Source: Desulfobulbaceae bacterium (GTDB taxonomy: Bacteria > Desulfobacterota > Desulfobulbia > Desulfobulbales > Desulfobulbaceae). Taken from it: a DNA stretch of 32,393 nucleotides. A program made the translations under genes and the position numbers. This document shows positions 17,315 to 26,742 of this stretch, one piece after another (within the stretch, counting starts at the first letter, position 1; the number at the start of each line of letters is the position of its first letter). Under the pieces are notes generated by a model that was not told the origin of the DNA, made no database searches, and saw only the letters and a list, made by a program, of their open reading frames with translations. The stretch lies in contig JAUWLT010000005.1 in NCBI GenBank assembly GCA_030613515.1, positions 1 through 32,393 on the forward strand. The letters run 5' to 3'.

Positions 17315-17758
17315 TTACTGCTTTTTTTCTGCAGCAGGATCCGGTGGAATCGGTGTACCGGTCCATTCGGGATTCTTTGCCAGAGAACGGACATAGGCCA
17401 GAACATCCCATATCTGCTTATCCTTTAAGATATGCTGCCACTGAGGCATGATATGGGAAAAGTTCATGGCCTTTCCACCTTCCTTAATTGTCTTGAACAG
17501 CTGAATTTCAGTTCGGGTATTCATGACCTTGCCATCGGTATGGTTCCGAGGCGCTGGATCAAATTTTTCGACCTTCATCCGTGTGCCGTCACCCTGCCCG
17601 TTTGTTCCATGGCACGGTGTACAGTATTGATCATACAGTCGTTTCCCGCGTTTGGCGTTACCAGCGGCAAAAGCAGGTACACTGAAACTGACGATCAAGC
17701 CGGCAGCCAGAACAGGAACCAGGAACCTTGTATACCCGGACTTACTCTTCATAATCAA
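17315..17758 (-). CDS. Monoheme class I c-type cytochrome
   Basis: YCTPCHGTNGQGDGT; MPQWQHILKDKQIWDVLAYVRSLAKNP; signal peptide. Confidence 0.85.
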   Translation of the reverse strand: MIMKSKSGYTRFLVPVLAAGLIVSFSVPAFAAGNAKRGKRLYDQYCTPCHGTNGQGDGTRMKVEKFDPAPRNHTDGKVMNTRTEIQLFKTIKEGGKAMNFSHIMPQWQHILKDKQIWDVLAYVRSLAKNPEWTGTPIPPDPAAEKKQ

Positions 17759-17865
17759 TTTCTCCTCTTCTTGAAATTAGAATTCAGGAATCAACATTCA
17801 AACCATAGCTATTATATCAGACTTGAATGCTCATTTCTATTTCCTAACCCAGATGATCCGGAAAA

Positions 17866-17988
17866 TACGAAATAAGAAGCACGAAATTCGAAACAATCCG
17901 TACTCCCGATTTAAGTGTTGACCCTTGTTTATGTCATTGAAAAATTAGATATTCGAATTTGTTTCTTATTTCGATATTCTTATTTCGC
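17866..17988. repeat. Imperfect intergenic inverted repeat
   Basis: TACGAAATAAGAAGCACGAAATTCGAAAC (17866-17894) against ATTCGAATTTGTTTCTTATTTCGATATTCTTATTTCGCG (17950-17988). Confidence 0.6.
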
Positions 17989-18054
17989 GTTTATTTGCTG
18001 CCATAAAAAACACGAAAAAAATATTAAGATAATAATCGTAATAGAAACAACAAT

Positions 18055-18084
18055 ACCGGGGCACTGACTGAGCAGCACCCCGGT
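18055..18084 (-). terminator. Candidate terminator downstream of the 10-heme cytochrome gene
   Basis: ACCGGGG...CCCCGGT 7-bp stem, then T-rich ATTGTTGTTTCTATT on the minus strand. Confidence 0.5.
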
Positions 18085-18111
18085 AACAAACACCTCTATG
18101 ATCAGGTCATA

Positions 18112-20808
18112 CTATTTCTGATCTTCGGGTATCCAGTTAAAGTTAGTGTTTTCAGGAGTGAGATAGGTTCTTGAACCTGCTTCAATAACCTTTTTCTCTT
18201 CCTGGATAACAGGATCCGACCATGCATCCTGACCGGTCTTTGTTTTCTGACCATTTTTGAAGTAATCATCTGTAAAGACGATCGGATCAGTCTGCCAGAA
18301 GCCGTAACGTTTCTGGTCATAGTAGGAGCCAACCTTGCGAACATCGCCATTGGAGATTCCCTCTTTGACCATACGCTTGGCACCACCGGTCAGCATTGCC
18401 GCCTTGCGGTCAAGCAGAGCACCATAGTTCTGCTCCTGCAGATCCAGGTAACGCAGAGCCCGATAGGCATCGGACTTGGTCAGCAGAGCATCCATCTCTT
18501 CCTTGTTAAAGAAACGGGCGCCCTTCTGGGTGGTAATCTGCAGTGCTTCACCATCTTCAGACACAGCCTGCTTGATCTGAAAATCCATGGGCAGGCCGGC
18601 ACGGCCGGAGTCAAGCTGCGGTACCCAGGTGTCTTCCGCTTTGTAGAATACGGAACGACCAAGACCGGCTGCTTCGCCATTGGTATGACACTCTTCACAG
18701 CGGCGGCCTTTTACCTGAATGGTATGCGGAGAGTACGCGTTCATAACCAGGCCGGGCCTACCGTCCTTGGTCGTCACAAGCTGAGAGTCCATAAAAATCT
18801 GGGCTTTCACCTGCTTACGCATATTCTGCAGTTCCACTTTGATCTTTGTCCGCTCATCAGGATCAGAAACGGCAATCAATTTTTTCTTGATCTCCATTTC
18901 CTGTTTGCGCAGATTTCCTACATCAGGACCAAGGTGACTGACAAAATACTGATACTGAGGCCGAAACATGGAAGTTTTACCTGCCGCGTTCTTACCCAGG
19001 ATTACATCTTCCCAGTTACGCATGGTCATGGAACCAAACCAGATACCGGTTGATACTTCACCGTTGAGCAGATCTTTGGACTCTGCCTTGCGATCCTTGG
19101 CATATCCCTTGAACTTACGGTCTACAGTCATGGTCTTATCACCAACTCCGGAACCAAGTGTTGCATACAACAACTCCAGGGTCTGTGGGTCAGGCTCCCG
19201 CCAGCGTTTCCACTTCTTAAATGCCGGATAATCCTCCCGCATCAGATGGGTACCAAAATCCATGGAGACCCAGCCGGAATGACAGGCAGAACATTGCATG
19301 TTCTGTACATGACCGGCAACGGTATGGGCCACAGGCTGTTTTTCCGCGTTCGCAAGCTGCGGAATTACGTGTTCCTTACCTGTAACCTTGGAGGTCAGTA
19401 CCATGCCCTTGTCGGTCTTCTTGACATTGGCAAGTTTGGTGCCCTTGGCAGTTACCGCAACCTCATCACCGGCCGCAGCCGTTATGTTGGGATTAGACTT
19501 GGCAGCCTTGAGTGCTGCATCGCCGTCTGCCAGTGGAGCAGTTTTGGCAACCGCATCAGGCGTGCCGTGACAGGTGTCACAGGTCACTTCCGTGGCCTGA
19601 TGGGCCGCTGCCATGGTTTCACCGTTACCCATCATTTCAGAACCGGTATGGCAGTCAATACAGGCCAGCCCAGCCTTGTAATGGATATCAGGCATCAGGG
19701 TATGATGATCGATACCGTAAGGTGCAGGCGGTGCATTCCATTTGTAGCGTGGTGTGCGGTACATCTTTTCAAAGTCATGCTCAAACAGACCAATGTACTC
19801 GGTACCGACCCTGTTGCCGCTATGGCAACGTACACATTGGGTGGTAGGAATAGCCGTGGTCAAACGATGTTTCATCGGATAACCGCGCGGTGAAAGCGCA
19901 CCCGCGAGATCCATCTTCAGCTTGGCATCCTTGGACTTGGCCTCGGTGTTGGCCGTCTGCGTCTTCTGGATAGCCTTGTCACCGGTCATGGTCTGACCGT
20001 CATTGGCATAGATCATATGACAGGCTGCACAACCGGTTGCCCGGTAATCGCCAAGCCGATGCGGGGCCGGCGAGTTGATATGGCAGCGCAAACATTTCTT
20101 GCGCAGCATATCGTCCACCAGTTGACCGGATTCCTTCTCAGTAGGAATCAGCTTGGTTCCCCCCTTGCCGTTGACACTATAGACAGCATCAACAGAATCC
20201 TGGGCACCCCAGGCATAACGGGTGGCGTTGATCTCACCGGCTGAAGTAGCCATCAGAGAGGTTTCCACCTTATGCAGCTGGTCGGCATGACAATCGGCAG
20301 TACCACAGGTTTTGGCAACCACTTTACCGTCGGACGGATTAGCAAACATGCCCTTATGGGCTGCCGTCACGTCCTTGGCCTTATCGTCACCCTGATGACA
20401 CTGCACACAGGCGAAATCATGGGTATCGCTTATTGCCTCAATACCCTCATGACAACTCAGGCAGGCCCCACCCTTGGTAGCTGCTTTTGCTCCGGCAAAC
20501 ACTTTATCCACCGGAAATTTAATATCAAAATACTCTTTCTCGAGCATATGCTTTCTTGGTTTGTCCCAGGCAAAGGGAACACCTTCCGGCGTTACCTTCA
20601 TCATTGCGCCGTCCACTTCCTTCATGGGCAGCTCAAATCGGCGGGCATCGGCAAAATCTGAAGCATCATCGATCGTTTTCAGCGGATATTGCTTGCCGCC
20701 GACTTCAATCATCTTGTCTTCAGCGATACCTGCGGTAGCAGCCATGCCAAGGAGCAGGGCGCCAGTCCCACAAACCGCCATAATTGTTGCAAGTTTGTTT
20801 TTTCTCAT
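18112..20808 (-). CDS. 10-heme c-type cytochrome
   Basis: 898 aa, signal peptide; CLSCH, CVQCH, CGTADCH, CLRCH, CAACH, CVRCH, CIDCH, CDTCH, CSACH, CEECH. Confidence 0.88.
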   Translation of the reverse strand: MRKNKLATIMAVCGTGALLLGMAATAGIAEDKMIEVGGKQYPLKTIDDASDFADARRFELPMKEVDGAMMKVTPEGVPFAWDKPRKHMLEKEYFDIKFPVDKVFAGAKAATKGGACLSCHEGIEAISDTHDFACVQCHQGDDKAKDVTAAHKGMFANPSDGKVVAKTCGTADCHADQLHKVETSLMATSAGEINATRYAWGAQDSVDAVYSVNGKGGTKLIPTEKESGQLVDDMLRKKCLRCHINSPAPHRLGDYRATGCAACHMIYANDGQTMTGDKAIQKTQTANTEAKSKDAKLKMDLAGALSPRGYPMKHRLTTAIPTTQCVRCHSGNRVGTEYIGLFEHDFEKMYRTPRYKWNAPPAPYGIDHHTLMPDIHYKAGLACIDCHTGSEMMGNGETMAAAHQATEVTCDTCHGTPDAVAKTAPLADGDAALKAAKSNPNITAAAGDEVAVTAKGTKLANVKKTDKGMVLTSKVTGKEHVIPQLANAEKQPVAHTVAGHVQNMQCSACHSGWVSMDFGTHLMREDYPAFKKWKRWREPDPQTLELLYATLGSGVGDKTMTVDRKFKGYAKDRKAESKDLLNGEVSTGIWFGSMTMRNWEDVILGKNAAGKTSMFRPQYQYFVSHLGPDVGNLRKQEMEIKKKLIAVSDPDERTKIKVELQNMRKQVKAQIFMDSQLVTTKDGRPGLVMNAYSPHTIQVKGRRCEECHTNGEAAGLGRSVFYKAEDTWVPQLDSGRAGLPMDFQIKQAVSEDGEALQITTQKGARFFNKEEMDALLTKSDAYRALRYLDLQEQNYGALLDRKAAMLTGGAKRMVKEGISNGDVRKVGSYYDQKRYGFWQTDPIVFTDDYFKNGQKTKTGQDAWSDPVIQEEKKVIEAGSRTYLTPENTNFNWIPEDQK

Positions 20809-20823
20809 TCGTGCATCCCCCCC

Positions 20824-23070
20824 TTATTTAGCTGCAGCCGTGGCTTTTTCTATAAAGGCATCCTTCTGACACTTGGTCGGGAAGTCTTTATACGCCTGAT
20901 AAATATCCTGGTAGATCGGATCGTCATAGCCGTCATGACAGGACAGACAGTTACCAACCTTCAGAATACGGTTTATCTCAGCCTGATTAAAAGGCCGGGC
21001 GCCGACATGGGAGGTGGAAGCGATCTGGTTACCCTGCGGTGTTGCCATCACGTCAAGCGGGAAGGCAGCAGACAGGCCGGAACGATCCATCTCATAGGTA
21101 TACTTCATGTTATCCTTGTTGCCGCTTGGATCCGGGTCAATATTCAACTGACCGGTTCCAAGTCCCAGAGACTTGGGAGTTAAGTGGCAGTCCTCGCAGC
21201 TTCGAACCTCGGTTCTGACCGTATGGGTGAAAACCGGGTTGGTTGCAACAGAAGAGTACCCTTCGGCAGACTGGAAGACAAAGTTGTCAAAGTCACCAAT
21301 GATCTCGCCCTTGTTATTCACCGCGTTGAAAAAGACCTGGCAGCCGGGCACATAGGTGTTAACGAGTCCCTTGGCAGAGATACCTAACAGCGGCGTATCG
21401 TAACGTACATAGGTCCTGAACTCGGGCCACTTACCGGCAGACTTCTGAAAAGTAAGCTTGTCTTTACCCTTGGCTGTCTGGTCATAGTTGTCATGGCAAC
21501 CGTAGCACTGTGATGTGTGTCGGGCATGACAGGCCCAGCATTCCATACGCTCCTGATGTTGCGGGATGGAATGAACGCCCGGCTTGTTGGTGATAATGGG
21601 CATAACGTGCTCGCGGCCATCAAACTTGGAGAGCAGAATCGGCTCACCGTCGATGATCTTTACATTGGTGTACTTGTTGCCGCGGGCGGTAACCACCATC
21701 TCGTCGCCAACCTTGTTCTCGTAGTTGGGCGAAACCATACCAAGACGGATAACTCGATCTTCCGGATCCGTTACCTTGGTGGTGATGATGCCTTCTTTAT
21801 AGGTACCATGGCAATCCTGGCAGCGAACTTCAGCCTGCTCATGTTTTTTAGAGTAGAGATTACCGTCGCCCATGGTGTCAAACTGGGTGTGACAGTCAAT
21901 ACACTCCATACCCTTCTCATAATGGACATCCATCATCGGGGTATTGTAGTACTTGCCGTGGTATTTCTCATTGGAATGTTTACCAGACATAAACGGGGTG
22001 CCATAAAAATCGGACTCAACACGACCTTCATAGCTCACACCGGTACGACCGCCACGGTTATGACAGTGAATACACTGTTCAGCCGGAATGGAGATGGTGA
22101 TCTGATGCACTTTACCATGTCCCGGCTCATCTTTGGGGATGGTGGGATCAGAACCCTTGTACAGACCGTCGTTGTCATAGAGAACATGACAGGCTGCACA
22201 GCCCTGGGCGCGATAATCAGATGGAGCCTGCTTGCCTTCGTTCCAGAAATGGCAGCGGGCACAGGATTTACGCCACTGGGAGTCGGCATTCTCACCTTCA
22301 ATACGCATGGGGTTGCCCATATCGTCTTTGGTGATGAAGTTGCCGTCGTCATCGGTCTCAAGATCTTTTGCAGAAAAGACCGGCAGGGTGTCCATTTTCT
22401 TCACACCGCCGCGATGTGCAGGCACATAATCGTTGTCATCCATACCCACGCCGGAAAACTTGGAAAACTTGGACGGCTGGGCAGCGTACTGGTAGCGCAG
22501 AGCGCCGGAAATACCGGACTGCAGCCCCATAACCGTACGCCGTACACGATAAACGTGATTCTTGTCTGCCTGCTCATGACCGTCATGACAACCGGCCAGA
22601 CCACAGGATTTTTCAAGAATACGCAGGTTGGCAGGATTACGATCCCCCTTCATGGAACGGGCTGCAATCATGTTCTTATGCGCCTCTTGCTTAATCAAAG
22701 AATCAGGCTTGTCACTGCCGTGGCAGATCGTACAACCGAATTCTTCAATGGTGTGAAAGGCCGACATCTGCTCAATACCATCATGGCAGGTCAGGCAGCT
22801 CTCTTTCACCTGGCCGCGTTTCTCTTTATGCGGCAGTTTTGCGTCGTCAATGACAATGGATTTTTCCACAAGCTCTTTCTTCATCCACATGTCTTTTTTG
22901 TCAGGCTGCTTGGAAGCCATCTGTTGGTTGTACTTTGTCTGCCATTTCTTCCACTCGTTGGCCGGATCATCTGCGGCATTGGCGGATTTCATTCCTACCA
23001 ATCCAAAACAGACGAACGCAGTCACCGTTAGAGACAGTAAAGTCCGTGAGTGTCTGTTGCTTTTTTCCAT
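20824..23070 (-). CDS. 12-heme c-type cytochrome
   Basis: 748 aa, signal peptide; CLTCH, CTICH, CGLAGCH, CARCH, CAACH, CIHCH, CIDCH, CQDCH, CWACH, CYGCH, CEDCH, CLSCH. Confidence 0.88.
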   Translation of the reverse strand: MEKSNRHSRTLLSLTVTAFVCFGLVGMKSANAADDPANEWKKWQTKYNQQMASKQPDKKDMWMKKELVEKSIVIDDAKLPHKEKRGQVKESCLTCHDGIEQMSAFHTIEEFGCTICHGSDKPDSLIKQEAHKNMIAARSMKGDRNPANLRILEKSCGLAGCHDGHEQADKNHVYRVRRTVMGLQSGISGALRYQYAAQPSKFSKFSGVGMDDNDYVPAHRGGVKKMDTLPVFSAKDLETDDDGNFITKDDMGNPMRIEGENADSQWRKSCARCHFWNEGKQAPSDYRAQGCAACHVLYDNDGLYKGSDPTIPKDEPGHGKVHQITISIPAEQCIHCHNRGGRTGVSYEGRVESDFYGTPFMSGKHSNEKYHGKYYNTPMMDVHYEKGMECIDCHTQFDTMGDGNLYSKKHEQAEVRCQDCHGTYKEGIITTKVTDPEDRVIRLGMVSPNYENKVGDEMVVTARGNKYTNVKIIDGEPILLSKFDGREHVMPIITNKPGVHSIPQHQERMECWACHARHTSQCYGCHDNYDQTAKGKDKLTFQKSAGKWPEFRTYVRYDTPLLGISAKGLVNTYVPGCQVFFNAVNNKGEIIGDFDNFVFQSAEGYSSVATNPVFTHTVRTEVRSCEDCHLTPKSLGLGTGQLNIDPDPSGNKDNMKYTYEMDRSGLSAAFPLDVMATPQGNQIASTSHVGARPFNQAEINRILKVGNCLSCHDGYDDPIYQDIYQAYKDFPTKCQKDAFIEKATAAAK

Positions 23071-23253
23071 GCAAGTCCCTCCCTTTTTAGGACCTTTGGG
23101 TAAAATTTATCCTTTAGCATATTGCATTCATCATGCCCCATGCACCTGCACTGTTTGCCTCGCAGCAAATCTTCCCTCCTTTAAAAAATGGTTGTTAACC
23201 CGGCTCTCACCCGGCTTTTCTTCCTTCCAACAGTCAAAAGACATTAAATGTAT

Positions 23254-23745
23254 TTACCAATTTTTAGTTGCCTTACACTTACAAAGATCACGCAGTTTCA
23301 TAACAAGAGATTTGATCTTATTGTCATTATTCAGAGCAGCGCCCCAGGGCGGCATCAAGGTGGACTTAGCCACTTCAACACCACCTAAGTTGATGGTGTC
23401 AAAGAGTTTCTGGTCATTCCGTTCAGACATGAACTTGGCATCTGTGTGATTTGCAGGTTTAACTATGAGTTTATGGGCATTAAAACCGTTGCCGTCACCT
23501 CGTATGCCATGGCACGGCGTGCAGTAATGTCCATACAACTCAGCTCCCCACTCCGGGCTTGGCTCCCTGTCTTTGTCAGGATCAGGCGGCAGTTGCTGCT
23601 GAACCTCAGCTTGTTTTTCTGCAGCCACATCCTGACCGGCGGCCCGGGACTCCGTACCGATGACCACCAGGGCCAAACCGAAAAACACAATAGATGCCAA
23701 GCACAGATGTACACGTAATTTATTATCTGAAAACCTACCAGCCAT
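23254..23745 (-). CDS. Monoheme class I c-type cytochrome
   Basis: YCTPCHGIRGDGNG; MPPWGAALNNDNKIKSLVMKLRDL; start chosen at internal Met after GGGAGGGAATTAAG. Confidence 0.8.
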   Translation of the reverse strand: MAGRFSDNKLRVHLCLASIVFFGLALVVIGTESRAAGQDVAAEKQAEVQQQLPPDPDKDREPSPEWGAELYGHYCTPCHGIRGDGNGFNAHKLIVKPANHTDAKFMSERNDQKLFDTINLGGVEVAKSTLMPPWGAALNNDNKIKSLVMKLRDLCKCKATKNW

Positions 23746-23746
23746 C

Positions 23747-25909
23747 TTAATTCCCTCCCATATGCTGGGCCTGTTTGAGCAGTTGTTCATCTTCCCACCG
23801 TTTTTTGATTTGGTGCCATACGCCCGGCGAGATATCTGCAAAACCCATCAACAGGTCGGACAGTTTTTCAGCCTCATCCGGATACAGCTCAAAATTCGGC
23901 ATCTGGATATCAGAGATAAAGGCCTGCGGATTTTTCAGCCACTTGCTAACCCACTCACCACGCAACCGGTTGCCGAGATCACTTTGATCAGGTCCGATAA
24001 TTCCTCCCTCACCGTTCCAGGCATGACAGGACTGACAGGAAAATGTCTGCCAGAAAAACTTCCATGCCTCCTCGGTATCAGCCTCGGCAATCTCTTTTTT
24101 CTCCGGCATATAATGTGGGTAGGCAACCTTATTTGCATCTGCGAAAAAGGCGGCAAGTGTTTCAGCCTGAGCAGTATCAAATCCAAAGGTGGGCATCCTA
24201 GTCGGTTCAATGCCGACCGGACGAATTTTATCAGGCTTTTGCAGAAAATTGACCAACCACTCAGGATTGACCCGCTCTCCCTCAAAACCAAGATCCGGAC
24301 CAATCGTACCGCCTGTGTCACCAATTCTGTGACAGCCGCGGCAATTGTTCTGTTCAACAATCAGCTCGCCATGTACATCCAGAGCAACCGGATCAGCCAG
24401 TACTTTGACATACTTACCGGGGATATCAAACTTACGAATGGAGAGAAGAAATGTCAGCAGGGTCTCTGTTTCTTCGTCATTAAAACCGAATTTCGGCATC
24501 AGGGTGGGCATTTCTTCTGTATTGAATGCCCTGGGATTCTTGATCTTTAATGTCAACCAATCAGAAAGCGTATGCGGGATATCGGTTTCAGCAAAAACAA
24601 GCTCGTCCACCCGTTTGACACCAATACCGTCATGCTCCGGTGCATTGTAGCCCAAAGCAAATTCACCGATCTTATGACAACCGGTACACCCCTTGTCACG
24701 GACAAGAACAAGGCCTTTTTCTATCAGTTCCGCACTTGCATCCAATTCTGATGAAGAGGCTTCCTCTTTTTTCAGACTCGACAGATAGGCTGTCAGCAAT
24801 TGGGCATCCTCATCCGGAACACGCAGGTTGGGCATGGCGGTCTCGGGCCAGTATTTCTTCGGGTCTTTAATCCAGGCATAGAGCCATTCAGGGGTCATCT
24901 TCTCCCCGGCTCTGGACAAATCAGGACCAAACCCTTCATCCTTGCCGTCAACAGAGTGGCAACCAAGGCATCCCAGATTATCAAGTTTCTTAGCACCTAG
25001 TACTGCAAGATCCGCCATCTCCATTTTAGATCGGGCCGCAGCGTCTACAGATTCCGGTTTACTCAAAGAAAACAGGTACCCAGTCATAGCCATGATTTCA
25101 TCATCAGGCAGCTCAAAATCAGGCATAACGGTTTGGGACAGATACCCTTTGGGGTTCTTGACCCAATTCCTGGTCCAGCCGGAATTGGTCTTGGTTGCAA
25201 GTTTGCTTAGAATCGGCCCAATGGATTCTGACCGCACATTATCCTGCAGGAGATGGCAGCCAAGGCAGTTGTTCTCAAGATAGAGAGTCCTTCCCTTGGA
25301 AAAAACCGGTGCGTCGTCAAGCTCGGTGTTCTCTGCTACTGCAGTGGTCATTGGGTGGCATCCCACACAGGATGATTCGGCCCGGGTCCCGGGTAAAAAA
25401 GGCTCAACCCAGTTATGGGCTTCACCATGCGCCTCATGGACTTTCAGAGCAACGCCCTGACCTGCGTGACAGATGACACATCCGTATTGTTCCACACCAT
25501 GTCTATCCGTTGCAATGTGTTTACCGGGATGTGTGGTCATTGGTTGATCAACGTTTGCGAAACGTGGATGTTCAACACCGGCGTGGCAATTCATACAGCG
25601 ATCGGTGATATCGAAATCAGTCAGCCATAACTGTTTAATACCGGTACCACGGGACTTAATCCCATCAAGTCGCTCTTCCAGCATGGCCATTTTTTTATTC
25701 TTTTTTTCACCATCAGGCAGCTGCTGCACCTGTTTAATTTCTTCCAAGGTCAGTTTCTTGTCGGTCTTGTTGAACTGGCGTTGAATTTTTTTCCAAGGCC
25801 GCGAAAGCTCTCCTTCTACAAGAAACACTGCACCTGTCATCACAAGCAGAACAACAGCAAAACCTACCAGCAGCTTGACACTTTTTGTCGATAAACTCAT
25901 CAATGCCAT
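23747..25909 (-). CDS. 8-heme cytochrome c: three N-terminal heme sites plus five tandem class I domains
   Basis: 720 aa, N-terminal TM; CMNCH, CVICH, CVGCH, CLGCH, CLGCH, CTGCH, CRGCH, CQSCH; five repeated GPxL...W...MP...D units. Confidence 0.88.
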   Translation of the reverse strand: MALMSLSTKSVKLLVGFAVVLLVMTGAVFLVEGELSRPWKKIQRQFNKTDKKLTLEEIKQVQQLPDGEKKNKKMAMLEERLDGIKSRGTGIKQLWLTDFDITDRCMNCHAGVEHPRFANVDQPMTTHPGKHIATDRHGVEQYGCVICHAGQGVALKVHEAHGEAHNWVEPFLPGTRAESSCVGCHPMTTAVAENTELDDAPVFSKGRTLYLENNCLGCHLLQDNVRSESIGPILSKLATKTNSGWTRNWVKNPKGYLSQTVMPDFELPDDEIMAMTGYLFSLSKPESVDAAARSKMEMADLAVLGAKKLDNLGCLGCHSVDGKDEGFGPDLSRAGEKMTPEWLYAWIKDPKKYWPETAMPNLRVPDEDAQLLTAYLSSLKKEEASSSELDASAELIEKGLVLVRDKGCTGCHKIGEFALGYNAPEHDGIGVKRVDELVFAETDIPHTLSDWLTLKIKNPRAFNTEEMPTLMPKFGFNDEETETLLTFLLSIRKFDIPGKYVKVLADPVALDVHGELIVEQNNCRGCHRIGDTGGTIGPDLGFEGERVNPEWLVNFLQKPDKIRPVGIEPTRMPTFGFDTAQAETLAAFFADANKVAYPHYMPEKKEIAEADTEEAWKFFWQTFSCQSCHAWNGEGGIIGPDQSDLGNRLRGEWVSKWLKNPQAFISDIQMPNFELYPDEAEKLSDLLMGFADISPGVWHQIKKRWEDEQLLKQAQHMGGN

Positions 25910-25920
25910 GAAAAGTCTCC

Positions 25921-26658
25921 TTATATATTAAACCAGGGGGTTACAAGCACATACCTGATGTGAAACACCTGGCGCATAACCATTTTGATCGGAACCGCAT
26001 ACATCAGGGCCATCAAGGTCATCAGGACAAAATACCTGGTAAAATCAAGCTGTTTATAGATCTTGGTACGAAAGATAATCGGCAGGAGATAAAACAGGGC
26101 GAAGTAAACAACAAGGCTGATCAAACCGGTGGCAAAGGGTATATTTTTCAGCAGTACTTCGGCATGATGGATATTTGGATCCCAGGGCTCCCAGGGCCAG
26201 AAAAAGAACCAGGATGGTCCACGCATAAATTGACCAACCACGATGGCTACCATCCACATGGCATAGCCAACAAGAAAGTTAATCCAGGCAAATTTGCGTG
26301 CTGAAAAGTTATACTCACCAACCCCTTTGGGATTGTTATCGAGATAGGGAATGGCCATCAGCCCCACAATGATAATACTGGGCACGACAACGCCTGCATA
26401 CCATGGGTCAAAATAGACCAGTATTTCCTGCAGTCCAATGAAGTACCAAGGTGCCTTGGCCGGATTCTCGGTACGGGACGGTGTTGCTATTTCACCAAGG
26501 GGCGCGTCCATCCCAAGGGACCAGAGAATCAGCACCAGCATGACCACGATCATGCACATCAGCTCCATAAAAGGCAGATCAGGCCAGACGTAAGGGTTTT
26601 TTTCCTTTTTGGGCACAGTCTTTTTTACAGGTTTTTTTTCAGTTATTTCTTCTGCCAT
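25921..26658 (-). CDS. Cytochrome b C-terminal domain / b6f subunit IV-like
   Basis: NPAKAPWYFIGLQEILVYFDPWYAGVVVPSIIIVGLMAIPYLDNNP; several TM segments. Confidence 0.85.
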   Translation of the reverse strand: MAEEITEKKPVKKTVPKKEKNPYVWPDLPFMELMCMIVVMLVLILWSLGMDAPLGEIATPSRTENPAKAPWYFIGLQEILVYFDPWYAGVVVPSIIIVGLMAIPYLDNNPKGVGEYNFSARKFAWINFLVGYAMWMVAIVVGQFMRGPSWFFFWPWEPWDPNIHHAEVLLKNIPFATGLISLVVYFALFYLLPIIFRTKIYKQLDFTRYFVLMTLMALMYAVPIKMVMRQVFHIRYVLVTPWFNI

Positions 26659-26669
26659 GAGTAACCTCA

Positions 26670-26704
26670 GGGGTGAGGGGTTAGGGATTAGGGATTAGTG
26701 GGGG
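26670..26704 (+). repeat. G-quadruplex-type G-run motif in the cytochrome b / subunit IV intergenic gap
   Basis: GGGGTGAGGGGTTAGGGATTAGGGATTAGTGGGGG. Confidence 0.65.
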
Positions 26705-26742
26705 AAAGAAACTGCTTGTCCCTTGCCCCTCATCCCTCATCC

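Noticed and set aside
19246-19893. Antisense ORFs inside the 10-heme cytochrome (19246-19893, 20272-20661 and others)
   Set aside because: No domain signal; strand is clearly occupied by the cytochrome CDS.
21517-23031. 504-aa plus-strand ORF antisense to the 12-heme cytochrome
   Set aside because: Fully shadowed by a convincing multiheme cytochrome CDS; no recognisable domain, likely a by-product of codon usage.
26680-26697. Telomere-like TTAGGGATTAGGGATTAG repeat
   Set aside because: Very short and intergenic in a bacterial operon; better described as a G-run motif.
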